A stretch of DNA of 64,000 nucleotides, from positions 22,710,507-22,774,506 of the forward strand of contig NC_083637.1 of the NCBI RefSeq assembly GCF_963576545.1, read 5' to 3'. Positions 1 to 22,209 of this stretch are shown here, one piece after another. The notes under the pieces were generated by a model, which worked only from the letters and a program-made list of their open reading frames with translations, ran no database searches and was not told where the DNA came from. The position numbers were made by a program, and so were the translations under genes. The DNA comes from Limanda limanda. Lineage: Eukaryota; Chordata; Actinopteri; Pleuronectiformes; Pleuronectidae. Position 1 is the first letter of the stretch; each line of letters starts with the position of its first letter.

Positions 1-2462
1 AGGATTACCACAGATGTGTGCTGAAACTGTTTTGGGCCTTTGTCAGTGTGATTGTGCCTGATCAGGTTCACGTGAAGCTCACATCCTGTCACTTCTCACA
101 GATGCTGCAGCAGCCAACACCAATTATCTCATCAACAGATTTCCTCTTTTTTTAATGTAAAATCAGAGAAGGATTCCAAAAATGTGTGTTTTATTAAAAT
201 GTCCTTTAGTTTGACGAAAAAGTGACATCTCTGCGTGCTGTACCACAGATGCAGCATGTCTCTGTTTTCGTTTTGTGGCTCTACAGTACATCATACTGTA
301 TATTGTAGCATAACCATCAATATGATGATTAGGAAACATAACCTGGAAATTCCTTCATTGTGTCCGGGGAGACAAAGTCTCTGTGTTTGTAAATTGTAAA
401 CACTTTGGGAGACACGGAATACTGACGATATCCTGCTGATGTAATCGTCAGATCAGAAATGACTTTCATTCTGGAGGCTAGATACAGATCACATGTTTTG
501 TTGTTTCATTCGGAGGTCCAGTAAACCAGACCCTTGTGCTGTTTGCTTGTGATCTGTGTTTTCTGAGCGGCAGGACAAGAATGTCAAGACAACATCTAAT
601 AATAATCCAGACAAAATTTGTTAAAACATTTCTATAGAAACAAGAATGGCCACAAAGCACCTAACTTAACCAACGTCAAAGAGTCCACTTAAATTCAATC
701 CAGACACACCAAATTACACATGTAAATATGTATTTCCATCAAGATATCTGTGTTATTACTTTAGAGATTCACAGAAATACCTTAAAACCTCTACCAAGGC
801 ACAACAGGCCCCTTATGAAACCACATTCAAAGACCAGACATTTATTTGGATCTGCAACAAATTGCACACACTTATAAATATCAGTTCCCTTAATGTCTTT
901 TTTAATCAAGTTCCGTGAATTATTCACACATAAATCAACTAAATCAACCACATCCTTCCTACCAAGTTCCTAGTAATCTGTCTGGTAGTTATTGTAAAAT
1001 ACAGACGAACAAACGCAGAGGAAAATGTAATTTCCTTGGTGGAGTTCCCTTCAGATGAAAACCTCATGGTGAGGAAGAGCCAGGGGATCATCCTGTGGAG
1101 ACCAATTTCATCACAATCCAGAGACATTTCAGTCTCAACTAAAGTGATGAACCGACACACCGACACTATCATCACTAGAGTCGTGCTGTTTTTTACTTGC
1201 TGCTGCACTAATTGTTGTCGATTGTGTGATGTTTAGTGGTGTCGCAAGTTTTATTTATTACAATAAGAAAGTTTTTTTCCTCATTACTGTTCTTAAAAGA
1301 GCTGATGTGATGAAGGCTGCTAATTCTAAACTTCGGAACTTTTTAAATTTATAATTACCTCAGTATTCATTTGTCACTGTCGCTGTTCGGTTCTATGCAA
1401 ACAAGATGGATGGGAAGTGTCTGGACCTACTTCAGATGTCCCTGCAGAGAGCTGGGATATTGGTTGCCCCAACAACAGGCGTCATGACGACAGAGGAGCA
1501 GCATGACTAAATCATTAGTTGGAAGTGGGTGAAAGACGTGGAGGGGTAAGTGATATCCCAGAGGGTAAATGTTCACCTGTCTAATTATAAACACTGTGTC
1601 CACGAAGAGTACTGTCTTTTACATAGCAACGCACGCAAACACGTGCGCAGTGACAAGAATGCATTGTGTCCACAGCCAGACGTCCAATCGTCATTTCACA
1701 AAGCTCCGGGGGACATCACCTGTCTGGTACTATGATCTCAGCCCTGTCAGGCCTGCACATATCCTCAGTGATCTGGTTCATTCCTCAAATTTCTGACATT
1801 TCTTTGTATCTCAGAGATCAGAAATATGCCCACATGGGTTTGAGGAAGCATCCCGAGGTGAGGTCATTCACCACACGGGGTTTTCTGTCCATTTATGTAT
1901 AAATGAAGTGAATCTGTCAGTTGTCTGGAGACAGCAGGCACAGCTGGTCTGTGTGGATGGTGTCAAAATGTCTCGTTTGACTCATCGGACTGTATCTCTC
2001 TCGCCCTTTTCTCCCCTCCCTCCTCCTCTTTCTCTGTTGATTCTACTGAGTACAGTGCAATATATATTAGCCCTTCATGTATAATGCATCAGCACAGCTC
2101 TGCTCCCAGCAGGGTTTAAGGCCCATTTGCTGCACTTAGTAAAAACCTACACAGTGATATTCCAGGCTTTTCCCTCATTCACATATTCGGTGCAGGAAAC
2201 TCTGTTAAATCCACATTTTTTCAGCCATTTTTAACAGATGGAAATGTGTGTTTCAGAGAAGAAAAAGATACGATCTTTACAGCTTTGTCTACAGCCACAG
2301 CTAGAACTCTGTGGGGCTGTGCTGAAAGAAACACTAACAACAGAATGATAACATTCCCATTTTAGCTAAATTTATTCACAGTTTGTCTTTCACGCAGCAG
2401 GACAGTCTCTGGTTAGACACGTTTACAACAACTAAGAAATCTCCGGAGCGTTCAGGCACAGT
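1..2462. other. Intergenic sequence, no gene seen
   Basis: No open frame here has recognisable protein similarity, and the short frames lack flanking splice signals that would join into a gene. The only structure I see is a diverged dispersed repeat at about 778-1020 that resembles a second copy at about 4783-5065. The rest is AT-rich unique-looking sequence. Confidence 0.6.
778..1020 (-). repeat. Dispersed teleost repeat relic, copy 1
   Basis: This stretch shares an ordered set of words with 4783-5065: a block on a cattatgaaacc-like theme, then TTTGGATCTGCA, then a catccttc...accaag...tagt block. Segments in the opposite orientation at about 28285-28400 and 43139-43305 look like the same family. 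I recognise it as a very common teleost interspersed sequence but cannot assign its class. The boundaries are approximate. Confidence 0.45.
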
Positions 2463-2788
2463 GTGCAGGAGCAGGAGCAGGAGCAGGCGCAGGAGCAGGA
2501 GCAGGGGCAGGGGCAGGGGCAGGGGCAGGGGCAGGAGCAGGGGCAGGGGCAGGGGCAGGGGCAGGAGCAGGGGCAGGGGCAGGGGCAGGAGCAGGAGCAG
2601 GGGCATGGGCAGGAGCAGGGGCAGGGGCAGGGGCAGGGGCAGGGGCAGGGGCAGGGGCAGGGGCAGGGGCAGGAGCAGGGGCATGGGCAGGGGCAGGAGC
2701 AGGGGCATGGGCAGGGGCAGGGGCAGGAGCAGGGGCAGGGGCAGGGGCAGGGGCAGGGGCAGGGGCAGGGGCAGGGGCAGGGGCAGGG

Positions 2789-2860
<72 letters not shown>

Positions 2861-2862
2861 CA
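2463..2862. repeat. Hexanucleotide minisatellite (GCAGGR)n
   Basis: About 66 uninterrupted 6-bp units alternate between GCAGGG and GCAGGA, with a few GCATGG variants. The distal 80 bp are nearly pure GCAGGA. Because 6 is a multiple of 3, all six frames stay open and give spurious Gly-Gln, Arg-Gly/Ser or Pro/Leu-rich frames. No flanking gene context suggests translation. The strand asymmetry (purine-rich top strand) is marked. Confidence 0.95.
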
Positions 2863-3049
2863 TGAAATCTGCTGTGGAGATCACATGTTTATGTTCACAG
2901 CACATTGATACTGGCGTTGGCCTGTATCACTAAAAGCTCTTGAATCTCATTGTCTTTCAAATTTGTCATCTGCATCTATATGTATTTGCCACATCTGTTT
3001 AATCCTGAGGTTAAAGTTGATCCTACTTGCCAGTCCTATGCCTTATTCC

Positions 3050-3165
3050 TGTCTGTGTGTAATTTATTCTGTTATTGCGTTTTTGAGTGAAGCACTTAAA
3101 CTTGTTTTTTAAAGGTGTTATATAAATAAAATGTATAATTAGTATTGGTGGGTTAATAAAACTAT
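3050..3165 (+). repeat. Interspersed-repeat 3' tail relic
   Basis: A TTTATTCTG...GAAGCACTT...TATATAAATAAA string resembles the tail of a teleost repeat family. Similar strings occur at about 13,820-13,960 on this strand and at about 24,690-24,760 in reverse. Short and diverged. Confidence 0.35.
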
Positions 3166-3479
3166 TTTAAGAGGATGTTACCCAGTTACTTGAAGATCTT
3201 TGTTGATGTGTTACTCTACTTTCTTTGTGATGGCTAGATTTCCATCTTTCCAGCACTCTCCATTCATATAACCTTCTTCTCCTCTTCAGTTTTATCATTC
3301 TACTCTCTCTCTCTCCACAAGCTCACCAGACATCGTTTGTCTTTAATTGCTGTGAGAATACAAATTTATCAAAACATACATGAGCGGTACATTCTGCCAC
3401 TGTGACACTCCCAAGTGAGGGGTTCAAATGAAAGTAAAGGTATATGGACAGGAACGTGGGAAGAATGGATGAGCAGATC

Positions 3480-3481
<2 letters not shown>

Positions 3482-3528
<47 letters not shown>
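3482..3528. repeat. (AC)n microsatellite
   Basis: 47 bp of pure AC dinucleotide repeat in intergenic sequence. Confidence 0.97.
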
Positions 3529-3530
<2 letters not shown>

Positions 3531-4782
3531 GCAGTGAGTGGGATAGGCAGAAGGCATGAGAGGTTCAATGTTATGCTTGAAGGTAGAGAGTGAGAATATG
3601 CAGGGAGATTAGGACCATGGTAATTTGAGAGCGAGCACTGCAGGAGGAATGGGTGAGTGTATGGGGAAAGAGATGTAGGGGAGGATAAAGAGATGGTTAA
3701 TGTAGAGTATGAAGAGATAATGAAATAAAGAGAAGGGGAGGCAGAAAGAGCGGGACAATAAAGAGTGTCTTTAAATTACTCTCTTATCAGACGAGGTATA
3801 AAAAACAATGGGTTATGCTATTGCCAGTGATGGGTGAGGAGGGTGAGATAAGGGATTCAAATGCAGGCCATGGGACACTAAAAGTCAGAGTGGCGAAAGG
3901 GAGGAGTGCTGGAGTGAGGGATGACGCAGGGACACAATTAAATGTGATGGACCAATTCATGGTTTTCAATTTACCTGTCATACAGAAAGAGTCACAGAGC
4001 AGCATGGAGATTATAGTGAACTCAGTCACACGGGCACTGCAGGCAAACACTATGTAAGCAGGACAGTAAGGATGTATTGAGCTAATGGCTGAGATCGCAT
4101 TTCAAATCGCCGCCTGTTTAAAAGCCGTGAACAGCTGCGAGTTAGTAAACTGTTTGAGCTGTGGAGTTCAGGTAACAGGCAGGAAACAGGGAGCTTTCAT
4201 AGCCACTTTCATTGGTTCAGACATTTAGATCTCTCAGTTCCAAAATAACAAGTCAGACGCTGGATAGCGTTCAATTGTTCAAACTGCCTTAACTCAATGC
4301 TAATTTTAACAGCCCAGGCATCAGACAATGTGAAAACACACAGCAGCTGTTATTGGCCAGTGTGAAGCGTTGTGCCATCTATGTGGTGAAACAGATAGAG
4401 GCAGAGGAGGTAGTGTAGGGCAGATCTCCACTTACTGCAGTCCTACTTAATAAGCCTAACCAAGATCTTTCCAACTGCTATAGATGCCAATGTCACAGGT
4501 TGTCGTTACTTTATTGATTTGTTGCCAGTCGTCTTTTCTCAGGAAAGACGAGACAGGAGGTCAGTGTATGGCAGGTAACACGCTTAAAGGGCTGGACAGG
4601 ATTGACCGACATGCGATGTCAATGGGGAAGGTCAGTTGACTCTCCTGGGACTCAGGTGTCGCCTTTTAGGCTCAACTGTCCGTTTAAATTAAAACAAGCC
4701 TTCTAGTTAACGCCACATTAGGTTTCTCAGCTACACATCAGAGTTTCTAGCCCTGTTTGTTTACATACAGTAGCTGAAGTAC

Positions 4783-5065
4783 GCCAACGACCTTATGAAA
4801 CCATATTTAAATCCACATTCAAAGTCAGACTTTGATTTGGATCTGCACAAAATTACACACATTCATCTATACCAAGAAAATAAAAATAAAATTCATCAAG
4901 ATTCACACAAAATCTTTCAGAAATTGATAAAATTGTTGAAAAATTGCCCTATTTCGCACCATTAAAGAAAGTGGATTCTTCCCTAACTGATACTGCATCC
5001 TTCAACCAAGCTTCATCATAATCCCCCAAGTAGTTTTTGTTAAATGCTACGAACAAATACAGTTA
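4783..5065 (-). repeat. Dispersed teleost repeat relic, copy 2
   Basis: It matches the order of words in 778-1020, including the TTTGGATCTGCA word and the terminal block on a catccttcaaccaag theme followed by a tagtttttgt word. It is a diverged copy of the same interspersed family. Confidence 0.45.
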
Positions 5066-5544
5066 CACTGATGAAATAACAACCTAGCAGGGGGGGGTCA
5101 TTTATACTCCCTTATACTGGTATTGGCCCCATAAATCCATGTCGTGCTACATCCTTCCTTCTTCACCACATCATGAGGCTATATGGTCATTGATTCCCTG
5201 AACAATTCATTTATCCAACACGAGTAGCGTGTTACAACACCTGATGCTAACCATACCATAACCATAGTTTATTATCCATAACCACGCACTTTACATTTAT
5301 GAAGCTGCCAAGATATAGTAGATAGAAGTATCATTTTTGTATCCCATACCTGTCCATGTACTTATAATAGTCTATATATGCATATACACGTCAATTTCAG
5401 TTACTCCTTATATATAATGCACAAATGCAGTATACGTTCTTGTGCAATAATCCTGTGCCACTGCAAGTAAATATACTATCATTAAAAGAGGGCATGAGTG
5501 ATAGAGAAGCGCTGTATATAAATGTATATAGAAGCATTGTATGA

Positions 5545-5640
5545 AAGTGTGTGCAAATGGGTGAATGTGACTCATAGCGTCAAACGCCTTGAGTGGCCAT
5601 GAGGATTAAAAAAGCACCGAATGAATCCAATCCATTTATC
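5545..5640 (+). repeat. LINE-like 3' tail relic
   Basis: The string with AAATGGGTGAATGTGACTCA, then CGCCTTGAGTGG, then an AAAAAGCACC...ATCCATTTA ending resembles the 3' end of an abundant teleost non-LTR retrotransposon family. Only the tail is visible, as expected from 5' truncation. Confidence 0.4.
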
Positions 5641-6305
5641 TTTTTAATTCCCTAGATTTTTTGAATGTGGTGTGTCTGAATGCTAGTTTCTCATTGTGCA
5701 GTGTGAAAATGGAAAACAACAAAGTGCTTTTCATGAGATTTCATTCAATAAGAATTTAAGTATACTGAATCTTTGGAAAAATACTGTCACCTTATCTAAT
5801 GTATTATTTTTGAATATAGCTGAAGGTTATGCTGCAGGTTTATTTTCTTTCTGTGGTTGTTAGTACAACAGGTTTTTATTATCAGGTTAGACTTGTGTTG
5901 CTTATTGCTTCTTCTCTTAGTAACATGCAAACACGGTTATAATCCCTGTAGTCATGATCCCTAATGATCTGTTACATGACAAGACTTTCCATGTTACCCA
6001 TATGACAGCACAAGGACAGCGCTCATCTAACCTGTAACCAGTGTTTCCATAGCGAAAGCAATGTAACCAATTTAAATCAAAATTGTTTTGAAATTGAATT
6101 TCAAGCATGTAAAGTACAGCGTACAGCGTCACGTCCTGCAGCCCTGTGTTCAGTTCCTGTTTTAATTAGCCAAGGGGGGGGTCTTACGTTCATGACATCA
6201 GCATCAGAGATGGGGAGATTAATTAATGTGATCTATTTATCTTTGAAGGATCAAATGTCTACGTTTAATCATCCTGCGCCCCTCTGCTCTTAATGTGCTC
6301 GAAAC

Positions 6306-14327
<8,022 letters not shown>

Positions 14328-14702
14328 AATACAGTGACGAGCACAGAGAGGCAATATCACACACAGGTTTATGACCAAAATAATATTAATAATAAATGTC
14401 AATGTTATATGGTGATTTGTGTTGTCATCGGTGCTGCAGTGATTTGTCCTGCGACATGAAAGAAATCTTTACTTTAACTGAAATCGATCCTGCCTTCTGT
14501 GAGAGCAGGATGAGGGCCAACTAAAAATAAAGAAAAACACTCAAATGCCAACATACAAAACAAAAACAATTTACCATGCTTATAAAGAAAGTGTCAAAAT
14601 GACTCTAGATTAATTTTCAAATAAGCAGATAACGTAAAAGCTTAGTATGGGGAAAAAAATAAAAGCAAAGTGGACATTATTGGATTTGAACTATGCTATA
14701 AG

Positions 14703-14815
14703 GATTATCCATTCATTATCTATGGTGCTTATATCCTTTTAGGGTCGCAGGGGGTGCTTGCGCCCATCCCAGCTGAGATGTAGCGAGATGCAGCGACTCA
14801 CAGGATCAACACATA
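14703..14815 (-). repeat. Dispersed repeat fragment, same family as 18,640-18,910
   Basis: The words AGGGTCGCAGGGGGTGCTTG and CATCCCAGCTGAGATG, preceded by CCATTCATTATCTAT, are the reverse complement of the end of a very common teleost repeat. Its longer forward copy in this window is at about 18,640-18,910. Confidence 0.5.
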
Positions 14816-16128
14816 GAGACCAAACAAATCACAATATAATTATTATAATGAATTATGCTCAGTTGTGTGGCAGTGTGATTCCTCATTTGAATAAAGACGG
14901 AGATGCACCAATCAGAGAACATCTGCAATCTTTAATTAAGTGTAATTAATAACAAAAGCTACGGCTGCTTTACATCAGGGTTTCTATAGTAGCAAGGACC
15001 TTACGCTAATTTGCCCTCTTAACGAAGCCATTGCTAATGATATTTTAATATATGTTAATGTATCTCTGTTCTTGTTTCTGCACTGCACTTATTCATGGAT
15101 GGGGGGGTTTTAGGTTGAATCTTGCATGTGCGGCTGAAGAGGCATCTGAAGTACGAAGGAAGAGATGAGGGCTGTGTCTCAATAAGCCCATATGCTGATA
15201 AAGCCCAGAGACTGATGAGGGGACCGATAATAGAGACCTGGTTTGTTATCTGCTCTTTAAGTACAATCCCATGACTTTCAGATCTCTAAACTGACTGTCA
15301 GCCTCAGACTCGTAGGAGGCTCGGCCAATAGACAAGAAGGTTGCGGACGTTCGGGAATGTCCATATTAACACTGACTCACATTTTTTTGTGTGGGAATAC
15401 CATTGAGGTTCTACGTTATTACCACATTTGGAAATGTTACAGGTCAATTTAAACCATTAGTAATTTTAAAACTCAACTTGCATGAAATATGAAACCGTTT
15501 TTTAACCAACAAAAAGGGAGTTTATTTTCTAAAAGCATAACAAAAACCAAGTATTCGTGAAAAAGTTGGATTTGAGATTCTTAAAAGGCTATAGTGTAAT
15601 GTGCCTCTCGTGTAAATTAAAAATAGGCTGTATTGTGTTAAAATAAAATGTATGTATATTTCCTCTTTATTTTGTATATTTACTGAACACAAACCGTATA
15701 ACCTTCTATAACCTGCACTGTTTTGTTTTCATTCTAGTGTTGGAATCATGTTCCTTTAATATTTATACACACTCCTGTCCCCACTGCTTTTCTATTTACA
15801 TACAACTGCTGTGCATCAATAACAAGACACACTCTGATGCATCAGTGGTCAGACTGATAATGCAGGGGCAATGACATATAATCAGTAGCATAACCCAACT
15901 GATAAGACGGTAATGTGGAGTCTTGATGATAGAGGCTGGACGAACTTGTAGTTCACCGAAAAATGACGATTCACTCATTATCTACTCACCATTGTTTGAC
16001 TCCACAAAACACTTCAGGAGTGTCAGGGGTAAACAGTGATCTCGTCTTTAGACGTAATAAAACAGAAAAAAAACAGAAAATGCCTCCATACTGCTTGTGT
16101 GGTTCCCGAAGCTCCGACATTCGTATTT

Positions 16129-16167
16129 GGCTTAGAACACGGTGTCAATTACACCGTGTTCTAAGCC
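16129..16167. other. Perfect 17-bp inverted repeat (hairpin)
   Basis: GGCTTAGAACACGGTGT, a 5-nt spacer CAATT, then its exact reverse complement. It lies in sequence that reads like an interspersed teleost element (a GTTCACCGAAAAATGACGAT word lies upstream and an AGACACTAGACGTAGTGTTC word downstream, itself partly palindromic). Confidence 0.9.
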
Positions 16168-17071
16168 TTAAAGTCCACTACCGAAAGTAAGGATGCTAGC
16201 AGACACTAGACGTAGTGTTCTGTTTGTTCTGTTTTGCAGCGAAAAACTAAAAGTAAAAAAAGCTATGGATGCTGTCGTGGCTGAGAAGGCAGAATTGGCT
16301 TATACATTTTGGAGTCTAAAATTGGCCCGATAATGGATTAGTGTGTGGCAGCCTTATCAGGAGGTGAAGAGGGTTGTTATACTCAGTCCCTGGACAAAAA
16401 TCAACGAAAAAGTCTTGAGTGATAAGACTTTTTTTGTATATAGAAGGATCGGATTCTGATGGGGACACCATGTCTGCCCCAGGCTTTGAATGACAATCAG
16501 CCTCAGTACCTCAGTATTCTGTCACGCACCTCTGAATCTTCTCTGAAGCCTAATCTGTGTTTAACAGATCCTTTGTAGAATAATCCTTTGGCATACAGTG
16601 TTTGATGGGAACATTCGGATGTGCCCCGTCATTGTAATGTGTACAAACGTACAAATAAACATGAAAATGATCCTTTGTGGAGGCGTTAAATTTAATTATC
16701 TGCAATAACTCACCAAGCCATGATTGATACTGTGGAATCATATGAATGATAAAGTTTAGAGAGAATTGAAAGATGGATGAACAACATGTGAAAATGTTTC
16801 CTCTTTCTGCGGAGAGTGTTTTATTGAATAGACAAAGATTCAATTTAATGTGGCACATGTCCGGCTCTCACTCTCTTTCTCTGCACACACACACAAAAAT
16901 ATAAAGTTTAAATATTTTATTAAAGGTTAAAAATGTTGTGTAACATCATGTGTAACAAATATTAAATTCTCAGCATAATTGAGAAGAAAATGCCTATTGA
17001 CAGTAAATCTTTATCCTCTTGTGAATAACCTAATCAGATGAGATTTTGAGTTATTGATCCGCAGGTGTAGG

Positions 17072-17108
17072 TATGTGTGTGTGTGTGTGCGTGTGTGTGT
17101 GTGTTTGT

Positions 17109-17198
<90 letters not shown>
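17072..17198. repeat. (TG)n-(GA)n compound microsatellite
   Basis: About 70 bp of TG repeat with CG and TT interruptions joins directly to about 50 bp of GA repeat. Confidence 0.95.
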
Positions 17199-17202
<4 letters not shown>

Positions 17203-18450
17203 CACAATTTAACTATCTTACACTTAAATGTCAAAAGCCATCCCATTCGATGTACAGTGCATGTCTCCATTTCCTCCCACTATTGTAAGTGAGGCTAAAA
17301 TATCACGGAGACAACATCTTGGGCACTGGAGCTGCGTAGTAGCAAACAGGGCATGGAGCCATTGTTGAATGCCCAACCAATCGTGAGTCAGTCGCAGCTG
17401 TCCATCATGATAGTTCACCCCGTTGTATTGAATCAATAAGTAGGCTAATTAAAACCAAAATTACTTGCTCAATGTCCTGTTCATGGAGGAGGTATAACCA
17501 CTACTGCAGCCATCCACCGGGTGGCAATCTAGAAGCTTGACTTTTGGGCTGCATTAATGTCGTCCGTTTTTGTATATAGACTGCGTACTATACACTCAAA
17601 TTCCTCCAAATATATTGAATTTTTCATTCAATTGTTGTATCTTATGACGTTGATATCAAGCCATGGACAAAATAACTGAAACACTATCACAACACAATAA
17701 CTTGACGGTAAACACAAAACTGCCAGACAGGCTGAACGTTGTGGTGAAATCAAGGGGTGAATTTTATTGATAAAATATGGTGCCCTGGTGGCTCACCTGG
17801 AGAAGCGCGTGTGACATAGTTCGGGTCGGGTTGTTGCTGCAGCGGCCTGGATGGCCAATGTCAATAAAGAGGAAATGCACAAAAATACCAAATAAGAAAA
17901 TGTAATATACCACGCTCAGTATCTTGCAGTGAGGGTTGGTGAGGGTCTTGTGACTGGTATAGTTTATAATGCGTTTAGAGGATGAAACCACAGAGGTCCA
18001 AATAAAGATCTGGTGCTACAGGTGGTTCTATGGTTTCTGTACTAGACAATATATCTGTGCTGTTCATGGGTAGGAGGTGGCGGATTTTTTCCCAAGTGGT
18101 TAGAATTTCAGTTGTGCCGAAGTGGGTTCATAACTCTGAGCAACACCAGTCACAATACATTCATTTCATCCAACGTTATTGCAAATATAAATGTGTGCAA
18201 TCACAAAAAATGACAGAGGAAGTTTATTCAGTGAGTACTTACCTCCACACCTGTCTATTTGTTTTTGGTTTGTACGTTTGTAAGCAACATTGCACAAAAA
18301 TATCTGGATGCAGCTTGATTGAATTCAAGGGGACTGGTGGAGGAGTGCCATTCTAGTTCTCAGCAACTCTAACATTCTGATATTGTCATTATGTGATATT
18401 TTATCAAAAAAGGGCACTTGAACCTGAAGGGGACTGAGTATGTGTAATAC
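17199..18450. other. Intergenic sequence, no gene seen
   Basis: Apart from the SINE-like fragment at 17,781-17,856, nothing is recognisable. Confidence 0.5.
17781..17856 (+). repeat. Possible tRNA-derived SINE head fragment
   Basis: The words CCTGGTGGCTCACCTGGAGA, then AGCGCGTGTGACAT and GCAGCGGCCTGG, resemble the tRNA-related 5' region of a common fish SINE with an A-box-like TGGCTC block. No intact B box or SINE tail is present, so this would be a dead fragment. Confidence 0.4.
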
Positions 18451-18451
18451 A

Positions 18452-18567
<116 letters not shown>

Positions 18568-18611
18568 TACACAATATCAATTAATATGAGACCATTTCTT
18601 TGCTTCCTACA

Positions 18612-18912
18612 AATTCCTAGCTTTTGTCAAGGTTCTTTTTTCTGTCTGGAGTTAACAAATTCTCCTTGTAGGTTTTCTCCAGGTACTCAGGCTTCCTCCC
18701 ACAAATAAAACACTTGCAGCTCAAGTTAATTTCGAAGGTGTGAATGTGAGAGTGAATGGTTGTTAGTCCCTGTACATTAGTCCTGTGATTCACTGAGGAT
18801 CTGATTGATAGCCCCAACCCCCTTCTCCCCCAATATCAGACAATCTTAGCCAATAAACCAAAGAATGAAAAAGAAAAAGCTCTGGTTGGATGGACGGATG
18901 GATGGACTGACC
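18612..18912 (+). repeat. Dispersed teleost repeat ending in GGATGGAC runs
   Basis: The order of words is characteristic: TTAACAAATTCTCC, GGTTTTCTCCAGGTACTCAG, GCTTCCTCCCACA, GTGTGAATGTGAGAGTGAAT, then a diverged end and a short GGATGGACGGATGGATGG run. I recognise this as a highly abundant interspersed sequence of fish genomes. The fragment at 14,703-14,815 is its inverted 3' part. Confidence 0.55.
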
Positions 18913-19454
18913 TGGAAGGTAAAGAAAATGTCATTCTGTTGACTGCAGTTCAATCCATTTAACAAGTCACAAGTCAGTCACAATTAACCATGGACGAATA
19001 TATGTTTAAGGTACAGCTCCCATCTGCTTTAGCTTCAAATCTACTTTAAGCTCAGTGTTTGGCTGCAATGTAACTGTTTCTGTTCACTGTCACAGCTCTC
19101 ACAGCAGGAGATGGAGACCAAAATCAGAGAATTACAAACGTTCATTCACAAGATGGCCTGAAACCCGAGTACTACTTTATGCAAATAATTCTCCATTACT
19201 GTATCTTTTGAAGGAGTGGTGTTCCAGAGACTCCAGAGTCTATACCATCGCACACTGAAGCTGTGTCCTCCAGGGAAATCTAACACTATTGGTTCTGTAT
19301 CTATTTGCTAATCTTCTATATATTTTAATCCAGGTGAATGTAAACCAACTGAACTTGAAAAAAACAGACATCATTAAAAGTGGCACTTCAGCGGATGCTT
19401 CTGCCAAGGCCCAGTAATCCTCTTGTCACTGTTTTTGCGTGATCCTTTGCACAT

Positions 19455-19467
19455 GCACACACATACA

Positions 19468-19548
<81 letters not shown>

Positions 19549-19567
19549 ACATACACACATACACACA
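19455..19567. repeat. (AC)n microsatellite with ACAT interruptions
   Basis: About 110 bp of AC repeat; the right side alternates with ATACAC units. Confidence 0.95.
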
Positions 19568-19952
19568 ACTTAATTTACACTTAAACCTTATTGAAGTCAG
19601 CCTGTGTTTATAGATCAGGACTCTGTGTCCTTTCATTAAACTATACAGAGTGTCTGCACACATATATAAGAGCCGTTAAGAATTTTTTCCTGCTTCTCTC
19701 CCAATCCCTCCTATCCTTCCTGATGCTTTCAATCACCCACACCTACACCACATTAATACACCACACACGCCCGCACACATGCTCTGACTTGAATGTGTCA
19801 CGCCTGAGAAGACAGGTAATTACAACACACGGGGAAAATGTGTCTCTTCTGCCTTGACGACTGTTTTTAATTTGGTGACAGCCGGCCAATCAGAGTGTGA
19901 GGCCATCTCAAGAGGGAATATCTTCAGGGCAGGGGTGTAATTAACAAGGGTT

Positions 19953-20013
19953 GGGGGGGGGGGGTATATGTCCTTTTCTTTAGAAAGCAGTATTGAACCC
20001 CCCCCCCCCCCCC
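19953..20013. other. Poly-G and poly-C runs in near-inverted arrangement
   Basis: A run of about 12 G (near 19,953-19,964) is followed about 33 nt later by a run of 16 C (19,998-20,013). They could pair as a hairpin. The G-run could also form quadruplex-type structure. Confidence 0.7.
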
Positions 20014-20297
20014 GACTGCATATAGAAGATGGCCAGTAAGTGAAACTTATAAATTATAGAAAAAAGCAATAACATACTACATTCATCACATATTACTTTA
20101 GAGTCAAAGTACATTTCTCTCTGCCTGTGATATATGTAGTTAAAAGCCTCCAGGCAATAGATGAATACATATTTTTGAAATCCACCATATTTGGTCGGAC
20201 AAAGGCCTTTTGAAGATTTGTGCATTTGCTCCAGGATAATAAACCACAAAACCTGATGTTTATGTCTCCGTTGCTGATCAGAGAAGAACTCGTTCTG

Positions 20298-20300
<3 letters not shown>

Positions 20301-20383
<83 letters not shown>

Positions 20384-20400
20384 ACACACCCACACACCCA
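20301..20400. repeat. (AC)n microsatellite
   Basis: About 100 bp of AC repeat ending in CCCACACACC units. It is followed at 20,495-20,509 by a short AT run. Confidence 0.95.

Positions 20401-22209
<1,809 letters not shown>

Larger units (their letters stand above)
3529..6305. other. Intergenic sequence, no gene seen
   Basis: No gene is supported. It contains repeat relics at about 4783-5065 and about 5545-5640; the remainder shows nothing I recognise. Confidence 0.55.

Noticed and set aside
2376..2933. Long Arg-Gly, Gly-Gln, Pro-Leu and Pro-Cys frames
   Set aside because: They are translations of the GCAGGR minisatellite in different frames on both strands; no splice or family context.
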